A DNA stretch of 64,000 nucleotides, from contig NC_135555.1 in NCBI RefSeq assembly GCF_964340395.1, positions 14,231,746-14,295,745 of the forward strand, read 5' to 3'. Under the pieces are notes generated by a model that was not told the DNA's origin, made no database searches, and was given only the letters and a program-made list of their open reading frames with translations. A program made the position numbers and the translations under genes. Source of the DNA: Glandiceps talaboti. Lineage: Eukaryota; Hemichordata; Enteropneusta; Spengelidae. Positions 1 through 11,500 of the stretch are shown one piece after another (position 1 is the first letter of the stretch; the number at the start of each line of letters is the position of its first letter).

Positions 1-959
1 TATAGAGAGAGATAACTAAGGACACAGAGATTGAAACAATGTGCATATTATCTCTAGTGGTAAGAATCAAACTGACCAAGTGAAATCAAAACTTTTTATC
101 ATAAAATGATATCCATTTCAGAAAATTATGAATATCAACCTATTTTGCCAAACAAGCGAAAAATTTACAATTTCAGCTATATTTTGTCACAATGTACATA
201 TTCCTGTAACAGGAACAACATAATTAATGACACAGCACACAGTACGGAATCACAGACTTCTGAATGTGATGCATGGGTTACTTATTGATTACTGAACAAT
301 AAACTTTTACTTTGTCTGTCTACACCATATGTTTAAGTGTAGCCACTCTACATCAGTCTGTTCTCTGTTCAAATTCAAATACCACTTCAAATCTTTACAT
401 GTGAGGCAGAGGTCTGTTTAAACTGTGTCATTTCATACTACACAAGGTGTTACTTTCCCATGGTTTACAGCAATAATGTATACTTGCTTTATACATTTTG
501 TACTATATTTACAGCATCTGTATTTTAATTATCACTTCATCGCTTTCTTATTGCAATTGTTCAAATATTGTACCTGAAATAACTTTAACTGTTTTCAACA
601 TAAAACATAAAATCTTTCAATAAATGGGACAAAAGCTGTATATATTCTCTAGCCATGACAATGAGAAAATACAATAATTTCAACAAAGGATTGTTATGCA
701 TATGACGTCAGAGTCTATTCCTCTGGCAGTGGTTTTTTTTTTTTACGTCAAGCCAGGGTCAAGCTATCAATCTCAAACTGCACTGGTTACATGTATGACA
801 GGCAGCTGTTATTGTGACTAGGCGACCATGAAACCTAACCTTTTCCACCTGAACTAAGAAATTAACAAAACAACATGTGGATGATTGTGCAATATTGACA
901 AAAAAGACCATGTCAAAGAATCAATGAATGAATCAATGAATGCACCACATCATTTACAA
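1..959. other. intergenic, no gene recognised
   Basis: AT-rich sequence with only short open frames and no splice-bounded coding segment that I recognise. A perfect CRE-type octamer TGACGTCA lies at 703-710; a single octamer is weak evidence for function. Confidence 0.5.
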
Positions 960-1077
960 GTTACACTACACTACACTACACTACACTACACTACACTACA
1001 CTACACTACACTACACTACATTACATTTACACTACACTACACTGCACTACATTGTACACTACACTACTCTACACTAC
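960..1077. repeat. (CACTA)n pentanucleotide microsatellite
   Basis: Near-uninterrupted CACTA units for about 115 bp, with a few variants (TTTACACTA, TGCACTA, TTGTACACTA) in the right half. The open frames through it are repeat translations and not genes. Confidence 0.9.
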
Positions 1078-3340
1078 AAATTGGAATTATTTCTGCAGTT
1101 GAAGTTACATCTTGAAGTCCTATGATCGACAATACTTATTATTTGCTGGACTTGCAGTTCATCTGGCGTCTACAACTCAAGGATGCAAGGGTCAAAACTG
1201 AGATGAATCAAGACACAACAAAAATGTAAACTGGAATCTGATATAGGTCAAATTTGCACTAAATTGGGCACATCATCTTTTGAAATGACACCCCTTTTCT
1301 GTTATGATGATAGCTTATGTGAAAAAAAAAAACATAACTGGCATACGGACTCAAAGGAATTATTCTGATATTATTTTTAGTTAAGTAGATTGACAAGTAA
1401 TGTGTATTTCATAATTAGGACACTTGAAAATCAAAAGAGTGTTCACAGCCTCTTGTGTTCGCAGCTTGTTTTGAATGAACATTTTTCTGGGGATTACATA
1501 TCTGGTATTACAATACATGCGAGTAGAAGACAACACCACTCATGTTATTTCAATAAGCAACATTCCTAAAAGATTTTTAGACTTGGCACCATGTATGAAT
1601 GACAAAACAATCACGTACACATTGACTGAAATAATCAACCCTATGCCAGAAATTAGTGTAATTACTGGGGCACACATCAGCAAATCAGCTGGAAGTGAGC
1701 ATGAAATCGGTATGTATACAGAAATAAACTGTTAATAAGTCCTGTGTTGAAGACAAGGCAGCCACGAATGTAAATATGTCCAACTAGCAAATATCATTAC
1801 TAATCATACATAGACCACCTCGTACCGGCTCCACCCCTCACCTAGCCCAATGTCCATTGACTCGCAACACATTGAACGCAATGTGGCGCTCTTCTCGACA
1901 CTATTTCCGCAATGTAGCAATCATAACATCACGTTTCAGTATCCCAAATACATACAAATGAGAAAGAAGTCGATTCTTTAATTCATCCAAAACCGAAGTT
2001 ATAACATTGATTTAAAAATACCGTCACTAAGGAACAGTCAGAAATTCAATAAAATTATAATTTGCCCGTTACCATTAATCTAACGGTTGACATTACCGTT
2101 TACGCTTAGATCGCATCTAATATAGCATGGGTGTATTATTACGAAGTCCCTCCACCACCACCCATCTACCGTTCCCTTCCCACTTGTCGTGCCTTTACGT
2201 TCCAGTACAAAACCAAATACTAGGAGTGTAATTCTGTATAGCCAGACAGTAGCTCGAAGGTAATACTATGGAAGATTTAAAATAGATTGGACACGACAAA
2301 ATTCAATAAACTATCTAGATGTAATAATGATAAACCCACTAGCACACCTACAATATTACGTTACCAGTGCAATGGTTCGTAAAAATACATCGGGAAGGAG
2401 GGCCGTAAAATTCACCAAACCCAGTGAACATTTAAGGAAAATTAACACACCCTCTAGACGTGTTTCTTACCTTTACTGCGGTGAAATCGTTGCCCAACTA
2501 TTATATTCGATTATTTCACTGTCAGCGGTGAATTTTGGTAAAAATCTACTAGGCATGGATCCAATATGGCGACACCGACGAATGAGAACCGGTTCATTTA
2601 GGAAATATCATTTCGCCACTTGAAAATATCAAATAAAATCAGCAAATATGAAGTAACAATTTAAGAATTTAAATGTATAGACATGTGAAAACTTGTTTAT
2701 TTCCCAAAACAATGAACATTTTACTACATTGAGATAATTTTGAGATCTATTTTAGACAGCGCATATAGAAAGTCGAGGTGTGAGAAGTCTAACTCGTGGC
2801 ATCCCTGACGTCACTCCGAGAGCCGATGGTAGGACGCCCTCATACAAATGTAGACTACAATCATTCGTCTTCATGTCTGTCAATACATCTGTATAATATT
2901 GCCCTTCGAATTTTGTGTTGTTCCTATATCCACCATAATATATTCAAAATTATTGAAATTTGAAGTGTCCACTGTAAAAAATAAAGAACATGTGCGTTTT
3001 GTCATCATCAATGTTATGCATCAAGTCATGCCCCTGTAGCCTGTTTACGGCACTTACGGTGTGGCATAAGGCTTATACCTATACCGTAACTGTTGTACAC
3101 AGGCTACTTAGTACAAGTCATGTGAAATTTGAAGAAAAGCGTAATTACATGTACCAAAATACACTAATTATGCAAATGACTCATTAAAAATAAAGGCTAC
3201 ATGTCATACAGTTAAATTGGACACGCGTGTGCTATTTTTGCAATGTCATCAGTTAGTTGCAAATAATATGAATATTACAGAAGTGAAGCTAAAGGCCTTG
3301 TTATCATGTTGAAATATGTAAGAATGATATGAAATTCGAA
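1078..3340. other. intergenic, no gene recognised
   Basis: Two open frames of 86 and 98 codons (1475-1735 and 2327-2623, +) resemble no family I know. Around 1800-2850 the sequence is relatively CpG-rich and includes a CRE octamer TGACGTCA at 2806-2813 and ATATGGCGAC near 2567, so a promoter of an unseen gene is possible but unproven. Confidence 0.4.
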
Positions 3341-3345
3341 GTTTA

Positions 3346-3500
3346 GGGAGCCTTCAGTATTTACAGGGGGACGGGAGGGCCGGAGGAATGGGGGGGGGGG
3401 GTCTGTCAAATATTTACAAACCTGTTCTTGGGGGAGGGTCGTGTTTTGCATTATAATATTAATGATGTTAGGGGGAGGGTCACATTTTACAAATTTAAAC
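3346..3500 (+). mobile_element. G-rich MITE-like element, left end
   Basis: It starts with GGGAGCCTTCAGTATTTAC (3346-3364). That end matches the terminal inverted repeat of the complete element at 7730-8158 and the relic at 14819. G-runs and repeated GGGAGGGTCACATTTTAC-like motifs follow (3431, 3471). No matching right end is clear. Similar motifs return at 4250-4320, so the (GAT)n tract may have expanded inside one element. Confidence 0.55.
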
Positions 3501-3756
3501 TCTGCATAAACAATAAACAAATAAATATCATTAAATAGAACAATATAAATTATTTCTCCAATATGATATGAATCTCATACTGTCATAAATAATAATCAGT
3601 GATTGCTTTCTCGTATATGAATATGTGCATTGATGAATGGACGGTATCATGCGTGGAGAGAAAACTAGTGAGAATACTCTCTTACATTAAAATAAGAACT
3701 ATGTACATGTCTGATTCTAACATTTTGAGAAGTACAAGCCCCAGTCTTGTGGACAC

Positions 3757-3831
<75 letters not shown>

Positions 3832-3871
3832 GTGGTGATGATGATGATGATGATGACGATGATGATGATGA
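3757..3871. repeat. (GAT)n trinucleotide microsatellite
   Basis: About 38 GAT units with two GGT and one GAC interruptions. The overlapping frames read poly-Asp, poly-His or poly-Ser and are products of the repeat. The poly-Asp frame continues for about 25 acidic residues rich in S and D past the repeat to a stop near 3947. Confidence 0.9.
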
Positions 3872-4231
3872 TTTAGTTTTGAATGTAATAGAGAACACGG
3901 ACAGTGATACATGTACTGACTCAAGTAGTGACAGTGAGTCAGATTAGAGTGACACTGATAATGGCAGTACTGAAGGTGAGGGTGATGATGATGGCAATGA
4001 TATCAGGGAACTTTTACAAGTGACCATATCAGGCAGAGTATGCACAACATGGAAAAGCATGTTTTAGATACTAAATATATTGTGTATGGTTATGAGAGAA
4101 AGGTAACTAGCCAGTCTTTTACTGTTTGTCACTTTATATGTACAAATATTGCTTTCTAATGCATTCAAAATCATTTAATTTGTATTTATACATATAATGG
4201 AAATATTGATTAACGTTCAGCATATACAATA

Positions 4232-4325
4232 GTCATGGGACGTGATCTGGGAAGGGTAATGTTTTACAAAATGGGACAAAGGGGAGTGTCACTTTTTACA
4301 AATGGAGAGGGATTTGCATACATTG
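4232..4325 (+). mobile_element. G-rich MITE-like internal fragment
   Basis: Contains GAAGGGTAATGTTTTACAAA and GGAGTGTCACTTTTTACAAA. These are further copies of the degenerate G-rich/ATTTTACAAA motif seen at 3431-3500, 6207-6560 and 7765-8105. It is probably part of the same element family. Confidence 0.4.
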
Positions 4326-5299
4326 TATTTGCTATGCCGGCTCATAGCTGCTATGCTGGTTGACGTTTGAGGGCGCCCTTTCACAACTTTATCTGTACAT
4401 ACTTAATTCTGCATTCAATTTGCGAGAGTCTAAAATATAATAAAAGTAATTTCAAAATTCCAATTCAGGAAAAAACAGTGAAGGGGTTTAATATTATATA
4501 ATAATGAAAAAAAAATATTAGGATGAAGTTTATACGTCCCTGGTCTAACCTCGTAGCATATGAATTCAGAGCCATGTTTATATGTAAACACACTCTCGTG
4601 TTGTCGACCTACAACACACTACTTTCTTAATATCAAATGTCACTGAAATGAACAAAATGGAACATTCTAATTCGCAATTATTGAATTCTAATCGAAAATG
4701 ATCTGATATTTTTGCACTCTCGAACCTACAGAGATCGGATGAGAAAGGGCCGCTTCACGATAAGACAACATGAGGCAATGTTATAACATGTGGGCGAGTC
4801 CACTGATCATGGATGGGCTATACTAAGTCTCGGAAATGTCCGTTTTTATGTGTACATGTATGTACTCTAAAATCTATGGTTGTCAAAGTCGCCACATCTC
4901 TTTGATTTGCTTCTTTTAAGAAAAATACGACAGTCTGATTTTCCATGGCCATATCAGTAGGTCCTCCTTTGATCTAGACGTATCGTGTCGTCGCAGTACA
5001 GTCTGTGATTACTTAGTGTTATAGCAAAGTGGCTAGCTAGCCCCACAAATAGCAAAGTCGTCGGAAAATTTTGTCGGATTATACTAACTTTTTTTAATTA
5101 TTTCATTTTCTATTGATTGGGTTCATTACCATCTACACATAGTGACACAAAGCAGTTTCGTCATCTTTCAAAAAACAACCCGTGCTTACACAGTGTGTCA
5201 TGGTGCCATATAACGTCTACGACTATTTTTGTCTTGTAATAAAATTTGAACATGCTGAAGAGAACTATGGCTAGGCATGTCTTACAGTGCAAATTTGTA
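4326..5299. other. intergenic, no gene recognised
   Basis: AT-rich unique-looking sequence with no open frame of interest and no clear repeat. Confidence 0.4.
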
Positions 5300-5301
5300 T
5301 T

Positions 5302-5332
<31 letters not shown>

Positions 5333-5366
5333 TTATATTTATTTATTTATTTATTTATTTATTTAT
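5300..5366. repeat. (TTTA)n microsatellite
   Basis: Tetranucleotide TTTA run with one interruption (TTATATTTA). Runs of this kind commonly mark the 3' tails of LINE or SINE copies on the opposite strand, but no element body is recognisable here. Confidence 0.85.
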
Positions 5367-5737
5367 CTATTTTGTTTTGATTTTTGACGTAGGAACGTGA
5401 CGTATTCACTGTACTGTGCTGTGTCCATATGAACCTGTGTTTGCCATGATGCATGTAATTTTCCAGATAGACACAACAATGGCAACACTGAATTGCAACA
5501 AAGCCATTTTTTCACTGTATTATTTTTTTTAATGTTTTATGTCAAAGTTTGGAAAAATGATTACCATTGTTATGGTGATTTTGGTTACCATGGCAACAAA
5601 TGTTCATAAAATGTCCCAGATAGGGTGGATAATATTCAAATAAACTTTATTTTTATCAAAATTACTATCATTATATAAGATTTATTTAATCATTATTATA
5701 CTTGCACACCACTCTCACCATTTACAATCTCTTCACT

Positions 5738-6830
5738 CTGCTAAAAATATCCCTGACGGGAAAAACCAAACGGTTGCGGTAAGGGCCTCTCTAAAATGAC
5801 AACCTACTTATATACATGTAAATCATGTCCCCATAACAGTATCAACAGTACAAAGACTTCACATTCTACACTGAATACGACATATACTAAAGTGTCAGTA
5901 TGTTCTAATATTTACTGCTTTATTGCCCTCTCTTACTGTAGTTTTTGTTTGATTTGGTTCGATGGTGTCCATACTATGGTGTCCAACGTACAGCATATAA
6001 GAAAACAGAACTTAAATCTGTCCACAGACGCTTCGTAACACGGCTTTCGGTGTTAGAGCATGTTAGAATTTTGTTTCGACCAATTCAGTCTTGTCATTCT
6101 ATGCATTTTTTCGATGCTTGCCAACATCGCGCATCGGTTTATCATTTGCTGTATGTCACAAAATAAGAAATCGCATTTTCACTCCCGGAGGGCCAATGGG
6201 AACTGGGGTGGGTCATATTTTATAAATTGATTCTTGAGGGAGGGCCGCATTAAGGAAATGGAATCGGGGAGAGTTTTTTCCTTCACATTTTACTATGCGA
6301 TTAATGCTATCTAACTTTTAGAGGGTCTTTTTTTTTTTTACTGATATTGGCATCAGATCACTGCAACATTGTTCTAAATCCTTTAGTGAAATCGCTGCTG
6401 ACAACCATGCAACGAATAGTTAGTTAATTATGAGAAGAGAAGTCGGTCTCAAAGGTCGGATATGGATGTTCATGTACATGATTTAGAGGATGGGAATTGA
6501 GAGGGGGCCAATATTTAGCAAATGCTATCAGAGAGTGCCACATTTTACGCGAGACTACGCTCAATTTTCCGCGGTCCCCTCTTATAGTTACTGAAGGTAC
6601 CCTTAGGCATCTATGAGGAGAGTGTTATGACTTTTAAAATTTGATTTGTACTGATTGACAGACTGGTCAAGTACACTCCAGGAAGAAGGAAGTCATTTTT
6701 CACCACCTGAGTCATTCCAAATTTGATGTTGCCATGACAATTTTCATGTGGGCTAAAATAACATATAGAAATACCACGTCCTAGTTGGTGTAGCTTCGAA
6801 AGAGTTACATGTAATTTGTAAACATGACCC
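5738..6830 (+). repeat. segmental duplication, copy 1
   Basis: Matches copy 2 (7225-8352) over nearly its full length in the same orientation. Shared landmarks are a CCTGACGGGAAAA block, a TTGATTTGGTTCGATGGTGTCC block, GGAATCGGGGAG, CAGATCACTGCAACATTG, GAAGAAGGAAGT and AAATACCACGTCC. Relative to copy 2 it lacks about 55 bp that contain the left terminal repeat of the embedded MITE. It ends near 6830 without the CILP-like exon 1. At the position of the TATAAAAA of copy 2 it reads TATAGAAA (about 6764). Confidence 0.85.
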
Positions 6831-7224
6831 TCCCCCTGTTAAAGCAGTTCAAAATGTTAGGAGTGTTTTAATTTAGATAAGAGGAGAATGGACGAGATTT
6901 ATTTAGTCAAGGAAAGAAGAAAACATTTTTATATCACACAAAAATTGAGTCACTTGATCAATCACACACAAATAAGTTATAGTGCATCACAACAATTGAT
7001 CATTCAATCGATCAATCATTCAACCACATGATGTATCAATCAATAAATCGAGCGATCAACCCATTACATGCTCGCTGAGCTCTGTGATTAGACCGACAGG
7101 TCGGCCATTGTGGGCGCGGTCGAATCTCCCTTTCCCTATGAGGGAAGGATGATAAGCCCGGATTGATGACATCATTACTGTTTAAATTCGGTCTTGAGCA
7201 ATTCTTAATCTATCTAGACGGTCT
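6831..7224. other. spacer between duplicated segments
   Basis: AT-rich sequence with a degenerate ATCA-rich tract at about 6955-7070 (many ATCA/ATCAATCA words). No gene seen. Confidence 0.5.
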
Positions 7225-7729
7225 TTACTAAAAATGTCCTTGACGGGAAAACCAACGGTAAGGGCTTCCAAATTTGCATAACCTTTTAAAAAAAACGACA
7301 ATACATACTTACTAAGTATAACGTCATATAAATTCTTTTCCGTGTAAAATAAATCATGTCCACAATATCAACAACAGTACAAAGACTTCACAGTCTACAC
7401 TGAATACGACATATACTAAAGTGATTATGTTCTAATATTTACTGCTTTATTGCCCTCTCTTACTGTAGTTTTTGTTTGATTTGGTTCGATGGTGTCCATA
7501 CTATGGTGTCCAACGTACAGCATATAAGAAAACAGAACTTAAATCTGTCCACAGACGCTTCGTAACACGGTTTTCGGTGTTAGAGCATGTTAGAATTTTT
7601 CAAATTCAGTCTTGTCTTTCGATGTATTTTTTCGATGCTAGCCAACATCGGTATATTACATGCATTTGCTGTATGTCACAAAATAAGAAATCGCATTTTC
7701 ACTCCCGAGAAAGCATTGTACGACATTTA

Positions 7730-8158
7730 GGGAGTCTTCAGTAATTACAATTGTGGGGGGGGGGGGATGGGAACTTTGGTGGGTCATATTTTATAAATTG
7801 GTTCTCGAGGGAGGCCACGTTTAAGGAAATGGAATCGGGGAGGGTTTTTTCCTTCACATTTTACTATGCGATTAATGCTATCTAACCTTTAGAGGTTGTT
7901 TTTTTTACTGATTTTGTCATCAGATCACTGCAACATTGTTCTAAATCATTAGCGAAATCGCTGCTGACAACAATGCAAAGAATCGTTAGTTGTGAGAAGA
8001 GAAGTCGGTCTCACAGGACGGATATGGATGTTCATGTTTTAGAGGATGAAAATTGAGGGAGGGCCAATATTTAGCAAATGTTATCGGAGAGGGTCACATA
8101 TTACGCGAGACTACACTCGATTTTCCGCGGTCCCCTCTTGTAATTAGTGAAGGCTCCC
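7730..8158. mobile_element. 429-bp G-rich MITE with 21-bp terminal inverted repeats
   Basis: The left end begins GGGAGTCTTCAGTAATTAC and the right end is TAATTAGTGAAGGCTCCC. The two 21-bp ends match at 19 of 21 positions as inverted repeats. The interior has a G12 run and loosely repeated GGGTCATATTTTATAAATTG / GAGGGCCAATATTTAGCAAA motifs. There is no coding capacity, so it is non-autonomous. A target-site duplication is not obvious and the superfamily is not assigned. Confidence 0.7.
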
Positions 8159-8295
8159 TTCGGCATCTATGAGGAGATTGTATTTATTGACAGACTTGTC
8201 AAGTGTACACTCCAGGAAGAAGGAAGTAATTTTTCACCACCAATTATTCCAAATGTTATGTTGCCATGACAATTCTCACGTGAGCTAAAATAACA

Positions 8296-8303
8296 TATAA
8301 AAA
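8296..8303 (+). promoter_or_regulatory. TATA-like box upstream of the CILP-like gene
   Basis: TATAAAAA lies 75 bp before the ATG at 8371, which would put transcription start near 8325 and give a short leader. The equivalent place in the upstream duplicate reads TATAGAAA. Position and motif are the only evidence. Confidence 0.35.
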
Positions 8304-8370
8304 TACCACGTCCCAGCTGGTGTAGCTGCAGAAGAGTTACATTTGTAAAGCGAGAAGATTTGGGGACTTC

Positions 8371-8560
8371 ATGGGCTTTACTGAGATGGAAGTGGCGCCT
8401 ACCAAACCGGGACATCGGTACTCAACGAGCCCGACTCCGAGCACAAGTAAAGTACACCGCAGACATGGTTTGATAGCTGCCATTGTCACTGTAGTGGTTC
8501 TAGTTATTATTGCTGCACTGGGATGTATGCTTTATTTCCTTTTGTGGAAATCTGATGGAG
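8371..8560 (+). CDS. CILP: CILP-like exon 1: tail and transmembrane segment
   Basis: Encodes about 33 polar residues ([15 protein letters not shown]) and then a hydrophobic stretch [17 protein letters not shown]...LYFLLW followed by Lys. Positive residues before the helix predict the N-terminus inside the cell. Donor is GGAG|GTATGT. This exon could belong to an alternative isoform, since the family usually starts with a signal peptide. Confidence 0.75.
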
Positions 8561-11500
8561 GTATGTCATTAATATTGAAAATGTAAAAGACAATACAGTT
8601 TATTTTGTAAACTTGATTTGACAACATTTGATAAGATAAACTCTAGTTTAGTGAAACTTATCTATTTTATCGTCAAATTTTCAGGTGTTATACTTGATAA
8701 AGAGGTGACCACGTCGTCGATGTTGTCAACGGAGGATCAGGGACAGGTAGCAACTGGGGCTCCGCCGGCCTACGTCAGAGGTGAGTTTCAACAAGTATAT
8801 ATTCCTGAGCTTACGCTATCAATTTTAAAGGCAGTCGACGGGGCGGAGAATAAAAGAATTGGAAAATATCCATGCAAGCTTTGTTGCCCTTGTGATTCTG
8901 CGAAATAAAATGAATAAAGACAGGATTTGCAAATAATGCATATGTAAAATAAAATTAGTGACTGCGTAAACCTTCAGCTTACCGAGATAAACCTCTGACC
9001 CGTGGTCTGAGGATAAACACTGTGACAAACTAATGCTCACCATTGTTGTTCATTAAGGTAGATTAAACTAGTGAGTATGTCGGCGATAGCGTTGTATTTG
9101 TTGCGCGGACATATTCTCTATAATCGATAGTATAAACACGGGAAGTCTTAAAAAAAAGCACAATATAAGATAATGGAAGCCATCAGAAACGCAACCGTGT
9201 ACAATTAAACCAATTCATTAACTTAGATATATAAAATATCATCACCATGTAGCAACAATACTTTTATCTGTAATCTGTATCTCGTTTGCCTGGATTACGT
9301 CATATCGCAATGTGAACAGTTGTCAATGTCAGCTCTCCTGTAATTGCCGAGTTTCCTTGTATTTTGGTGTTCCTACTCCGCAATTTTATCAGACTTTGTT
9401 TCATGAATATTTGAGGAACCTCCATTCCAATTTCCGCTGACTTTTGAACAGTATTGAAGTGGTTTTTGCCAATTTGTGCCAATTTTTGGACCTGTCCAGG
9501 ATGGTAGGATAATCCCATTCTATGGTATAGTAATTTACATAGACTCATTGACATTCCATACCTCGTCAACTTATGCTAATATCTACTACTCCAGAATGCC
9601 CTCGTTATTCATCCTGATAGTGCTGGTCACATCCACCACCTGTCACCACTCCTATTACCAACATATATCATCAACTCTCATTGTAAGCACAACAAGACCT
9701 GACCTAGCTGCAACTACAGTGAGTAAGCTATCCACCTATATCTCTGTGAAAGAAAAATACAGCCACAGACGCATTCGTTACTATCCAAATTCGATATCAT
9801 CGTTCAATTATAAGTTTCTGTCAATTGCTGGTGACATTGAGTCAAATCCAGGCCCTGGATCTGACTTAATTAGTGATGCGTATTTTATTCCACAAGATAA
9901 CCCTGATGACGTCTATTCAATGCTAGATGCTGATTCGCTGTTGCCACCTGAAGATATCAATCTTCAACTACGAGACAATCCTCACCTCACCTGTGGTCAT
10001 CTTAATATTCAATCCTTAAATAACTCACTTGACCAATTAAAACTCATGGACCCCTCAAAGATTTTTGATATTCTGCTAGTCACTGAGACTTGGATTTGTG
10101 AAAACACAAGCTCCGATTCTTTAGCTATCGATGGATTTAACCTCATAAGACATGATCGAAGATATTCTTCACATGGCGGTCTTGCAATTTATTACCGTAA
10201 TGATCTCGTCATTAATACAATACCTAATTTATGTTCCGATAACAATGATCCCCATCAGATTGAACAGCTGTGGGTCAAGATTAGTAAACCATTCAAAATC
10301 ACAGTCGGTTGTGTGTACAAACCACCACGTCTTCCCGTCTCAAGTCTCGAACAACTCTCTGCAAATATTGCATACGCATATCAATCTTTCGCCTCGAATT
10401 TTGCGATCCTCGGCGACTTTAATTGCGACCTATTAAGTAACAAACCTGAATCAAAAAAGCTACGTGAAATTCTTGATATCCACAACTTAACCCAACATAT
10501 TGATGATGCTACTCGTGTCACTGCCAATACAAGATCATTGATCGATCTCATCATAACTCCTACATCCCTGCAACCAATTAAATCATCAGTTATACACTCT
10601 TCATTAAGTGATCATTACATGATTTACACAGTTCTACCACTACAACGACGCCGAAGACGTCCTCCCCGAACTGTCCACCATATACGCTGTATTAAGAAAA
10701 TAGACACCACTAAATTCTTAAATGACCTCCAGCGTGTACCCTGGGAGAACATTGATCATTGCAGTGAAGTAAACGAAGCATTAAACACTTGGACTTCCCT
10801 GTATTACAAAGTTCTCGACTCTCATGCTCCAATAACTAAAGTACGCATTCGTCCGAAAGCCAATCCCTGGATAACTACATCCATCAAGAAAAAAATGCGA
10901 TTTCGCGACTGGGTTCGTAAAATGCACCACCGCACTCGTCTTCATGTTTACTGGTGCGAATATATAAAACTTCGTAACCTTGTAAAGAAGGAGATTGAGT
11001 TTGCCAAATGCCGTTATTACAAAGAACTGCTATCTGAAAATATTAACAATAGCCACAAAGTTTGGAAGAAGGTGAATGAACTTCTTAAACCATCAGATAA
11101 GACTCTCCCTGTCCACGACAATGCCATCCCTCTCGCAAATAACTTTAACAACTACTTTGCTAATGTTGGTGTGCTTGTTCAGGATGAACTTCAACCGACA
11201 GACCCCTTGATAGATCACATACCAACACCTGGCTCTCAATTCCAACTTTCGACTGTCTCTGAAGAGGATGTAAATTCGGAATTATCCTCACTGCCATCAA
11301 ATAAATCATCTTCCACTGATGACATTGACTCGCGCCTGATCAAACTTTCTATGCCAGCGATTGTTCCGTCATTAACTCGTATTTTCAATATGTCCATAAC
11401 CCAAGGCATTATGCCCACACAGTGGAAAAAGGCTACAATTGTCCCCATCTTCAAGAAGGGTAAGAAAGACAAACAAGACATTTGTAACTATCGTCCCATC

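Larger units (their letters stand above)
7225..8352 (+). repeat. segmental duplication, copy 2, abutting CILP-like exon 1
   Basis: Same unit as 5738-6830, shifted by about 1.5 kb. Its right edge is about 20 bp before the first coding ATG, so the duplicated unit carries the presumed promoter and 5' leader of the CILP-like gene. It contains a complete MITE (7730-8158). Confidence 0.85.

Noticed and set aside
2327-2623. 98-codon plus-strand frame near CpG-rich sequence
   Set aside because: No recognisable domain, no splice signals tested by homology, and the length is within chance expectation.
3665-3947. Poly-Asp, poly-His and poly-Ser frames
   Set aside because: Products of the (GAT)n microsatellite. 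The acidic extension after the repeat is interesting but too short and inside repeat-rich DNA.
5945-7744. Two similar frames (73 and 90 codons) starting MFDLVRWCPYYGVQ
   Set aside because: They resemble each other because the DNA is duplicated. Their ends diverge by frameshift, and no splice sites or known domain support coding.
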